Assembly: GCA_902494945.1 (NCBI GenBank) | Contig: CABUVF010000060.1 | Coordinates: 1-11,398 of the forward strand | Direction: 5' to 3' | Length of the DNA: 11,398 nucleotides | Source of the DNA: an uncultured Collinsella sp. | GTDB taxonomy: Bacteria; Actinomycetota; Coriobacteriia; Coriobacteriales; Coriobacteriaceae | Part shown: piece after piece, positions 6,229 through 11,398 of the stretch | Layout of the letters: every line of letters begins with the position of its first letter | How positions within the stretch are numbered: the first letter of the stretch is position 1 | Notes under the pieces: generated by a model | Seen by the model: only the letters and a program-made list of their open reading frames with translations | What the model was told of the DNA's origin: nothing | The model's database searches: none | Program-made: the position numbers and the translations under genes

Positions 6229-7611
6229 TTGTTGTTTGACGTACGCTGGTGGGGAGGGCGTGTAGCTAAGAAATCTACGGCTATCGATGTAACGCAGGGT
6301 GTCATTTGGCAACAGCTGCTGTCGCTGTGCGTCCCTATCTTCTTTAGCTCGTTTTTTCAGCAGGCTTACACGCTTATTGGTACGTATATCGTCGGCCAGT
6401 TTGGCGGCAAGCTCGCGCTGGGTGGCATTCAAGCCACGATGGTGCTCTCCGAGCTCTGCATTGGCTTTTGCGTTGGCGTTGGCGCTGGCTGCGCGGTCAT
6501 TACCGGTCAGTATTTTGGTCGGCACGATGATGAGCGATTGAGTCGTTCGGTCCATACGGCCATGACGCTCGCGCTGGTGGGCGGTATCGTTTTCTCGATT
6601 CTTGGCATAGTGTTCGTTGAGCCCATGCTGGTACTTATGAACACGCCGCATGAACTATTGGCCGAGGGCGTGGCCTATGCTCGTTGCTATTTTGCCGCCA
6701 TGGTTGCGGCGCTGCTGCTCAATATGGGAACGGCGCTGCTGCGCGCCGTGGGCGACACACGCGGTCCTGCTGTGATCATTGCTTCCGGCTGCCTTGTTAA
6801 TGCGGTGCTGGATGTCATCTTCGTTGCCGTGCTTCATATGGAGGCTCTGGGCTGTGGCATCGCGGTGGCGCTGACCATTTGCTCCAACGCCACGATGATC
6901 GTGATTCGTATGATGCGCGCTCCGGGTGCGTGGCGGCTTTCACTGTCCAAACTCTGCATTGATCCTGGCATTTGTAAGAGCATGATCTCGTGTGGTCTGC
7001 CGCTTGGCTTTCAGTCTGCTGCGTATTCGATTTCCAACGTTTTGATTCAGGTGTCGGTCAACTCGTTTGGTGCCGATGTCACCACGGCGTGGGGTCTTTC
7101 GGGCCGTTTGGATGGCATTGTCTGGATGGTTACCGAGGCGCTTGGCGTTTCGATCACCACGTTCTCGGCACAGAACTTTGGCGCGCGCAACTACGAGCGC
7201 ATGCGCAAGGGCTACCATACGTCGCTTGTGCTGTCGTTTATGCTCATTGGGGGCCTGTCTGCCGTGCTACTGGTGTTCTCGGGTCCGTTGTCGCGTCTGT
7301 TTGTCGACGATGCTTCGATTTCGGCCTACACCACGACGATTCTTCATTTCATCGCGCCGTTCTACGCGATCTTCTCGATTATCGAAAACGCGTCCGGCTC
7401 CATCCGCGGCGCTGGCGTGAGCTTCCAGCCTATGATGCTCACGATTTTTGGCACCGTCGTGCTCAGGGTGATCTGGGTGTTTGCGATTATGCCGTTCGAT
7501 CCGTCGCTTGAGCACCTGCTGCTGGTTTACCCCGTAACCTGGCTCATCACGGCCACGATGTTTACCATCTACCACCACAGCGGCAACTGGCTCGGCCGCG
7601 CCACCGCCTAA
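6229..7611 (+). CDS. MATE-family multidrug/cation efflux transporter
   Basis: The product (up to 460 residues) is a hydrophobic polytopic membrane protein with the 12-helix, two-bundle pattern of MATE antiporters, which export drugs or metabolites in exchange for Na+ or H+. The first helix region reads VIWQQLLSLCVPIFFSSFFQQ, followed by YIVGQFGGKLALGGIQA, GVGAGCAVITGQYFGRHDDE, and the equivalent second-half segment ITTFSAQNFGARNYERMRKG, a match that reflects the internal duplication of the family. Substrate is unknown. The start is uncertain: the frame opens after a TAA at 6217, and its only usual start codons are TTG at 6229 and 6232, with no ribosome binding site. A good GGGAGGG at 6252-6258 stands just before an in-frame GTA at 6262. 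The gene converges on cobO. Confidence 0.9.
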   Translation: MLFDVRWWGGRVAKKSTAIDVTQGVIWQQLLSLCVPIFFSSFFQQAYTLIGTYIVGQFGGKLALGGIQATMVLSELCIGFCVGVGAGCAVITGQYFGRHDDERLSRSVHTAMTLALVGGIVFSILGIVFVEPMLVLMNTPHELLAEGVAYARCYFAAMVAALLLNMGTALLRAVGDTRGPAVIIASGCLVNAVLDVIFVAVLHMEALGCGIAVALTICSNATMIVIRMMRAPGAWRLSLSKLCIDPGICKSMISCGLPLGFQSAAYSISNVLIQVSVNSFGADVTTAWGLSGRLDGIVWMVTEALGVSITTFSAQNFGARNYERMRKGYHTSLVLSFMLIGGLSAVLLVFSGPLSRLFVDDASISAYTTTILHFIAPFYAIFSIIENASGSIRGAGVSFQPMMLTIFGTVVLRVIWVFAIMPFDPSLEHLLLVYPVTWLITATMFTIYHHSGNWLGRATA

Positions 7612-7695
7612 TGATCCGTAGGGGACGGAGGAAAACGGATCATTGCTCTCCGTCGTGATGTCGATGATCCGTTTGCCTCCGTCCCCTTCGGATCA
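7612..7695. repeat. 84-bp nested inverted repeat between convergent genes
   Basis: Left arm 7612-7643 and right arm 7664-7695, each 32 bases, match as inverted repeats at 30 of 32 positions around a 20-base loop. Each arm also begins and ends with its own GATCCG/CGGATC inverted repeat, and the loop contains CTCCGTC (7648-7654), which can pair with GACGGAG (7624-7630). Alternative foldings are therefore possible. The element starts at the base after the MATE stop codon and ends one base before the cobO stop codon. It is probably a bidirectional terminator, but it has no clear T-tract, so a mobile palindromic repeat is the alternative. Confidence 0.9.
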
Positions 7696-7696
7696 A

Positions 7697-8182
7697 TTAG
7701 TATTCGATGCCTTGGCGGGCTAGGAGGCCTTCGTCGAAGTAGTGTTTGATGGGACGCATTTCGGTTACTAGGTCGGCAAGGTCGGCGAGGGGCAGCAAGC
7801 CGCGGCCGGTGAGCATGAGCTCTGTGGTGGTCGGTTTCATCGTGATCAACGCTTCGACATCTTCGCGCGTCACAAAGCCCCGTCGCATGGCTTCTCCCAG
7901 TTCATCCAAGATCAGCATGTCTACCTGGCTAATCTGCTCGCGTGCGAGCTCCATGATCTGCGCGGCGCAAGCCTCGGGCGTGTCGCGATCGGCCTGCACA
8001 ATGCGCAGTCCCAGGCGCGGCGCGGCATCGTGTTCGGCGCAGTGCAGCTTCTTGGCAAACTGCAGCATGAGTACGTTGAGACCATAACCTGTGGCACGCA
8101 AAGCCAGTCCCAAGGCGGCCGTGGTTTTGCCCTTTCCGTCGCCCGTGTAGATTTGAACCTTGCCGACTTCCAGTGATGCCAT
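7697..8182 (-). CDS. cobO: Cob(I)alamin adenosyltransferase (CobO/BtuR family)
   Basis: The 161-residue protein transfers the adenosyl group of ATP to cob(I)alamin or corrinoids, giving the coenzyme form of B12. The N terminus carries the family P-loop (IYTGDGKGKTTAALGLALRA, Walker A 14-21). ILDEL (91-95) is the Walker B-like strand, TGRGLLPLADLADLVTEM (125-142) and FDEGLLARQGIEY (149-161) are the conserved C-terminal signatures. It is shorter than the roughly 170-200 residues usual for the family: the N-terminal extension is absent and the WxxGE-type segment after the third strand is replaced by KKLHCAEHDAAPRLGLRI. The start has AAGGA five bases upstream. No cobalamin riboswitch fits in the 77-92 bases upstream, and no other B12 gene is near, so it may serve salvage. 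It is divergent from ftsH. Confidence 0.92.
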   Translation of the reverse strand: MASLEVGKVQIYTGDGKGKTTAALGLALRATGYGLNVLMLQFAKKLHCAEHDAAPRLGLRIVQADRDTPEACAAQIMELAREQISQVDMLILDELGEAMRRGFVTREDVEALITMKPTTTELMLTGRGLLPLADLADLVTEMRPIKHYFDEGLLARQGIEY

Positions 8183-8187
8183 CTCTG

Positions 8188-8193
8188 TCCTTT
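8188..8193 (-). promoter_or_regulatory. Ribosome binding site of cobO
   Basis: On the - strand AAAGGA lies five bases before the ATG at 8182 and supports that start. Confidence 0.7.
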
Positions 8194-8274
8194 CGTGCCC
8201 GGCGTCGGTTTATCGCCGTCTGGGTTGGGTATTCTAGATAGCATTATCAACCCCAGTAGATGGAGTTCAAGCAG

Positions 8275-10167
8275 ATGGAGATGGATGACAACAAACGTAG
8301 ACGGAATATGATCCTCTACGTGCTCATCGCCTTCGTCGTCTACCTCGTGCTCTCGACCGTTCTGTTCCCCAACATCGGTCACACGCAGCAGATTACGAAG
8401 ACCGATTATTCGACCTTTGTCAAAGCGCTCGATAAGAAGAGTGTCGACAAGGTCGAATACAACACGGACGATTACACGATTTATTACACCAAAAAGGGCG
8501 AGGACGAGAACATCGCCTACAAGACGACCGGCGTGCCGAATGACGCGGGCTTTACCGATCGTGTGCTTGAATCCGGTGCTTCGCTTGAGTCGGTCGTTCC
8601 CGATAAAAACTCGGGTCTGATGACCTACTACCTGCTCACCCTCATTCTTCCCATGGCGATTTTCTTCCTGATTGGCTGGTGGCTCAACCGCCGCATGAAG
8701 AAGGCCATGGGTGATGACGGTCCGTCGATGAACTTTGGCGGCGGTGGTTTTGGCGGCGGTGGACTGGGCAAGTCCGGTGCTCGCGTGATTGCCTCCAAGG
8801 ATGTGGGCGTGACCTTTAAGGACGTCGCCGGCCAGGAAGAGGCCAAGGAGTCCCTCAAGGAGGTCGTCGACTTTCTGGAGAAGCCGCAGCGCTACGAGGA
8901 GATCGGTGCCAAGCTGCCGCGCGGTGCTCTTCTTGTTGGCCCTCCGGGTACCGGTAAGACCCTGCTTGCCAAGGCTGTTGCCGGCGAGGCGGGCGTGCCG
9001 TTCTTTAGCATTTCGGGTTCTGAGTTCGTCGAGATGTTTGTCGGCCGTGGCGCCGCCAAGGTACGCGACCTGTTTAAGCAGGCCAAGGAAAAGGCCCCCT
9101 GTATCGTATTTATCGACGAGATCGATACGATTGGTAAGAAGCGTGACGGCGGCGGCTTTAGCGGCAACGACGAGCGCGAGCAGACGCTCAACCAGCTGCT
9201 GACCGAGATGGACGGCTTCGATAACCACAAGGGTATCGTCGTTCTTGCTGCTACCAACCGCCCCGACAGCCTTGACCCGGCCCTGCTGCGCCCCGGTCGT
9301 TTTGACCGTCGCATCCCCGTTGAGCTGCCCGACCTGACCGGCCGCAAGAACATCCTCGAGCTGCATGCAAAGAGCGTGAAGACGGAGCCGCCGATCGACC
9401 TGACCGCGATTGCCCGCGCCACGCCCGGCGCTTCGGGTGCCGACCTGGCCAACATCATCAATGAGGGCGCCCTGCGTGCCGTCCGCGAGGGTCGCAAGCG
9501 CGCTACGCAGGACGATTTTGAGGAGTCGGTGGAGGTTGTCATCGCCGGTCAGCAGCGCAAGTCCACGGTTCTGTCCGACCACGAGAAACAGGTCGTGTCC
9601 TATCACGAGATCGGCCATGCCATCGTTGCCGCCCGCCAGAAGGGTTCTGCGCCGGTTACCAAGATCACCATCGTGCCGCGTACGAGCGGCGCTCTGGGCT
9701 ACACCATGCAGGTCGAGGAGGATGAGCGCTTCCTGACCACGCGCCAGGAGGTGCTGGACAAGCTCGCCGTCTACTGCGGTGGTCGCGCGGCCGAGGAGCT
9801 CATCTTTGGCGAGATGACGACCGGCGCGGCCAACGATATCGAGCAGGCAACCAAGCTTGCCCGCAACATGGTGACGCGCTTTGGTATGTCCGACGAGTTT
9901 GGCATGATGGCGCTCGGTACTGTCCAGAACGCGTACCTCAACCAGGATACGTCGCTCACTTGCGCCCCCGGTACGGCCGAGCGCGTGGATGCAATTGTCG
10001 CCAAGCTGATCGAGGATGCGCACGACCGCGCCCTGCAGATCCTGAAGGAAAACAAGTTTAAGCTCCACGAGCTGGCTCGTTATCTGTACAAGAAGGAGAC
10101 GATCACGGGCGAGGAGTTTATGAATCTCCTCACGCGCGAGAATCCGCTGATGCCAAAGCAGCAGTAA
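8275..10167 (+). CDS. ftsH: ATP-dependent zinc metalloprotease FtsH
   Basis: The product is a membrane-anchored AAA+ protease that extracts and degrades misassembled membrane proteins and short-lived regulators as a hexamer. Counted from ATG 8275 (630 residues): a transmembrane helix at about 12-31, an extracytoplasmic domain, a second helix at about 115-138, a Gly-rich linker (FGGGGFGGGG), then the AAA+ module with Walker A GPPGTGKT (222-229), pore motif FVG, Walker B FIDEID (279-284) and the second region of homology ATNRPDSLDPALLRPGRFDRR. The zinc site is HEIGH (444-448), with the third ligand in the ANDIEQAT region. The pore segment reads FVGRGAAKVRDLF, where FVGVGASRVRDLF is usual. ATG 8275 is preferred because GGAG lies nine bases upstream; ATG 8260 and ATG 8281 are alternatives. 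An intrinsic terminator follows. Confidence 0.97.
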   Translation: MEMDDNKRRRNMILYVLIAFVVYLVLSTVLFPNIGHTQQITKTDYSTFVKALDKKSVDKVEYNTDDYTIYYTKKGEDENIAYKTTGVPNDAGFTDRVLESGASLESVVPDKNSGLMTYYLLTLILPMAIFFLIGWWLNRRMKKAMGDDGPSMNFGGGGFGGGGLGKSGARVIASKDVGVTFKDVAGQEEAKESLKEVVDFLEKPQRYEEIGAKLPRGALLVGPPGTGKTLLAKAVAGEAGVPFFSISGSEFVEMFVGRGAAKVRDLFKQAKEKAPCIVFIDEIDTIGKKRDGGGFSGNDEREQTLNQLLTEMDGFDNHKGIVVLAATNRPDSLDPALLRPGRFDRRIPVELPDLTGRKNILELHAKSVKTEPPIDLTAIARATPGASGADLANIINEGALRAVREGRKRATQDDFEESVEVVIAGQQRKSTVLSDHEKQVVSYHEIGHAIVAARQKGSAPVTKITIVPRTSGALGYTMQVEEDERFLTTRQEVLDKLAVYCGGRAAEELIFGEMTTGAANDIEQATKLARNMVTRFGMSDEFGMMALGTVQNAYLNQDTSLTCAPGTAERVDAIVAKLIEDAHDRALQILKENKFKLHELARYLYKKETITGEEFMNLLTRENPLMPKQQ

Positions 10168-10188
10168 TACTGGTTGCGCAGTGTCTAT

Positions 10189-10225
10189 CGCCCCATTTGA
10201 GTGTCCATCTCAAATGGGGCGTTTT
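10189..10225 (+). terminator. Intrinsic terminator after ftsH
   Basis: A perfect 13-bp stem (CGCCCCATTTGAG at 10189-10201 and CTCAAATGGGGCG at 10209-10221) with a seven-base loop is followed directly by TTTT (10222-10225). It is the clearest terminator of the window. It lies only 18 bases before the DUF523 start codon, so it also forms part of that gene's leader. Confidence 0.85.
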
Positions 10226-10229
10226 GCGT

Positions 10230-10235
10230 GGGGAG
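10230..10235 (+). promoter_or_regulatory. Ribosome binding site of the DUF523 gene
   Basis: GGGGAG ends eight bases before ATG 10244 and selects this start over the in-frame GTG at 10181, which lies upstream of the terminator stem and has no such site. Confidence 0.65.
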
Positions 10236-10243
10236 AGTTGAAT

Positions 10244-10705
10244 ATGAAGATCGTGGTAAGTGCCTGCTTGATGGGCGAGAGCTGCAAGTATAACGGGCTC
10301 GATAACTACCATCGCGAGCTGGTCGAAGCGTGCGAATGCACGGGGACCGAGGTACTCTTGGTGTGCCCTGAGGTCTTTGGCGGCCTGCCCACGCCGCGCA
10401 AGCCGTCCGAGATTGTGAACGGCGAGGTCCGTACCTGCGAGGGCATCTCGGTCGATCGCGAGTTTCGCCTGGGCGCCCAGCGCGCACTCGATATGTGCGA
10501 GCAGGCGGGTGGCCCGTCTGAGATTGCCGCGTGTATTCTTCAGGATCGCAGTCCCTCGTGCGGTGCCGGCCGCATCTACGATGGAACATTCAGCGGCACC
10601 CTCACAGCGGGCAACGGTGTTTTTGTCGATCTGCTGCTGCGTCACGGGTACCGTGTGATTCCGGCTAGCGAGTTCGATCCCAGCATGCTGGAACATTGTC
10701 CATAG
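10244..10705 (+). CDS. DUF523 family protein
   Basis: The 153-residue protein fits the DUF523 family of small cysteine-rich bacterial proteins with no established biochemical role. Family features are the N terminus MKIVVSACLMGESCKYNG with C8 and C14, CPEVFGGLPTPRKPSEI with C41, and the ILQDRSPSCG motif with C106. The regular spacing of conserved Cys suggests a metal or iron-sulfur site, but this is inference. It is a full-length member with no break. It begins just downstream of the ftsH terminator, so it depends on read-through or on a promoter I cannot identify. Its 3' end abuts the decayed mobile-element zone, and its last codons are antisense to the recombinase-like fragment. Confidence 0.9.
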   Translation: MKIVVSACLMGESCKYNGLDNYHRELVEACECTGTEVLLVCPEVFGGLPTPRKPSEIVNGEVRTCEGISVDREFRLGAQRALDMCEQAGGPSEIAACILQDRSPSCGAGRIYDGTFSGTLTAGNGVFVDLLLRHGYRVIPASEFDPSMLEHCP

Positions 10706-10806
10706 CACTCGAACCCAACACTTCCTCACGGGTGACCGTTTTGGCATCATCCGTGAAGTTGATATTGAGTACGACCCGGTCATCAAAGACGTAGACCGAG
10801 TTGACA
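10706..10806 (-). pseudogene. Fragment resembling the C terminus of a large serine recombinase
   Basis: On the - strand the segment VNSVYVFDDRVVLNINFTD followed by DAKTVTREEVLGSS resembles the closing stretch of large serine recombinases found in integrative elements (consensus of the kind FINSVYVYDDKLVLTFNYKD, T-x-T, then GSD). No catalytic serine domain, DNA-binding domain or complete frame accompanies it. Upstream, the frame runs into an unrelated Arg/Cys-rich sequence with no recognisable homology. The fragment therefore looks like a remnant left by an excised or decayed mobile element. The similarity is judged from memory over about 33 residues and could be mistaken. Confidence 0.45.
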
Positions 10807-10921
10807 GGCGCCGTACCCAGGCAGCCCCTCCCCGCGGCCCTCGCGCAGGAACGCGCACACGGCCTTCCCGTCTCTTGCGCCCCTCCCGGAACTGTCCACA
10901 TCAGTGTAGCCAATCCAGTCC

Positions 10922-11139
10922 GCCAAGGGCTGCAGCCCGGACAACGCGGCGATGGAGGGCTTCTTCGGCCTGCTCAAGAAGGAGTTCTGGTACGGCAGGG
11001 ACTGGTCGGACTGGACCCCCGCCAGCTTCATCGAGGAGCTCGGGGCTGGATCGGTCGATACAATACGGAGAGGCGCAGCGATGCGCTCGGTGGCCGCACG
11101 CCGGCCGAGTTCCGCTCCGCGCTGGGAAGGGCCGCGTAA
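10922..11139 (+). pseudogene. IS3-family transposase (OrfB) 3' remnant with frameshift
   Basis: The sequence encodes the last part of an IS3-family DDE transposase: AKGCSPDNAAMEGFFGLLKK, whose Glu (GAG at 10955) fits the final catalytic residue of the DDE triad, then EFWYGRDWSDWTPASFIEEL. The frame breaks after CTC at 11041; one base appears to be missing. The match resumes in the next frame with GWIGRYNTERRSDALGGRTP and AEFRSALGRAA, ending at TAA 11137-11139. The two Asp residues of the triad and everything upstream are absent, so it is inactive. It is oriented opposite to the recombinase-like fragment. Confidence 0.8.
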
Positions 11140-11167
11140 CGGTTCAAGAAATCGTCCGCAGTCCCCA

Positions 11168-11186
11168 TTCTTGCCCCTTTGGGACA
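11168..11186. mobile_element. Possible right terminal repeat of the IS3 remnant
   Basis: TTCTTGCCCCTTTGGGACA reads TGTCCCAAAGGGGCAAGAA on the other strand. The TG...CA ending and the TGTCCCAAA-type sequence resemble IS3-family terminal repeats, and the site lies 28 bases beyond the transposase stop, a usual distance. No matching left repeat is present in the window. Confidence 0.4.
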
Positions 11187-11194
11187 GCTTCTTG

Positions 11195-11214
11195 TTGGGG
11201 CGTGCCTGCCCCAA
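11195..11214. repeat. Short GC-rich hairpin
   Basis: TTGGGGC (11195-11201) and GCCCCAA (11208-11214) form a perfect 7-bp stem with a six-base loop. It lies 40 bases beyond the stop codon of the right-edge gene on the - strand. Neither strand shows a clear T-tract, so a terminator role is doubtful. Confidence 0.4.
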
Positions 11215-11254
11215 ACCCTGCTAGGAATGAGTACAGCAAACTGAAATATTCAAA

Positions 11255-11398
11255 TTAGTCTTTGCAAATTACCTTTGAACCTTCACCATCAATTACAATT
11301 CCCTGACGGTTGTTAATTGGGCATAGATTCAAATCCGAAAACTCAGTCATTATTTTCTCGGTAACTTTCTTAAATGGTGCTGTAAGATAATGCGGAAG
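11255..11398 (-). CDS. Unidentified AT-rich gene, C-terminal end (partial)
   Basis: Reading the - strand from the right edge gives 47 codons without a stop and then TAA at 11257-11255. The encoded end reads PHYLTAPFKKVTEKIMTEF, then SDLNLCPINNRQ and GIVIDGEGSKVICKD, with charged and hydrophobic residues alternating as in a folded soluble domain. I recognise no family. The DNA from 11221 to 11398 is about 35% G+C (63 of 178 bases), far below the rest of the window, and codons end mostly in A or T. This suggests recent acquisition. The recombinase and IS remnants directly beside it fit an integrated foreign segment. The frame could be open by chance, since 47 codons is short, but the amino-acid composition looks genuine. 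Confidence 0.6.
   Translation of the reverse strand, partial: LPHYLTAPFKKVTEKIMTEFSDLNLCPINNRQGIVIDGEGSKVICKD

Larger units (their letters stand above)
10706..11254. other. Gene-poor zone of decayed mobile DNA
   Basis: These 549 bases between the DUF523 gene and the partial gene at the right edge hold no intact gene. They contain, in order, a recombinase-like remnant (- strand), a stretch of about 115 bases with no recognisable content (10807-10921), the frameshifted IS3-type transposase tail (+ strand), a possible IS end at 11168-11186, and a 7-bp hairpin at 11195-11214. An open - strand frame over 10783-11214 is mainly the antisense of the transposase; its part DWIGYTDVDSSGRGARDGK (about 10860-10916) matches no family I know. 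Confidence 0.6.

Noticed and set aside
8183..8274. Overlapping divergent promoters or a cobalamin riboswitch between cobO and ftsH
   Set aside because: Some -10-like boxes occur (TAGATA at 8235-8240, and TAGAAT on the - strand at 8236-8231), but no properly spaced -35 boxes exist, and the space is too small for a riboswitch.
7921..10068. Open frame of 715 codons on the - strand across ftsH and the start of cobO
   Set aside because: It is the antisense shadow of ftsH; the sense frame carries all AAA+ and zinc-protease motifs, and the antisense product resembles nothing.

Overview
The window is about 11.4 kb of high-GC bacterial chromosome (about 60% G+C by eye). Gene content, codon use and the DUF134/NifX, ThyA and DHFR sequence types suggest a gut actinobacterium of the class Coriobacteriia, possibly Collinsella-like. 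This assignment is an inference from family resemblance; no search was run.

Layout: (1) 1-2685, + strand: the 3' end of smc, then ftsY and ffh, a tightly packed operon for chromosome condensation and co-translational membrane targeting, closed by a bidirectional hairpin at 2714-2739. (2) 2805-3569, - strand: a regulator-like fusion of a DUF134 helix-turn-helix domain and a NifX-like cofactor domain, with a His/Cys-rich tail. Its promoter lies between two copies of a TGRCATATGTCA palindrome. (3) 3736-5112, + strand: thyA and folA (thymidylate synthase and dihydrofolate reductase), head to tail, closed by a GC-rich hairpin. (4) 5222-7611, + strand: a SpoU/TrmH-type RNA methyltransferase and a MATE transporter. 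(5) 7612-7695: an 84-bp nested inverted repeat that exactly fills the gap between the stop codons of the convergent MATE and cobO genes. (6) 7697-8182, - strand: a short cob(I)alamin adenosyltransferase. (7) 8275-10705, + strand: ftsH, a strong intrinsic terminator, then a DUF523 gene. (8) 10706-11398: a decayed mobile-element zone with a serine-recombinase-like C-terminal fragment (- strand), a frameshifted IS3-family transposase tail (+ strand) and a possible IS end, followed by an abrupt fall to about 35% G+C and the 3' end of an unidentified gene on the - strand that runs off the window.

Most genes are housekeeping: SRP targeting (FtsY, Ffh) and membrane proteolysis (FtsH) serve membrane-protein biogenesis, and ThyA and DHFR form the dTMP/folate cycle. 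No complete new defence or mobile system is visible. The best leads are the paired operator of the DUF134 gene, the convergent-gene inverted repeat, and the foreign AT-rich gene at the right edge.
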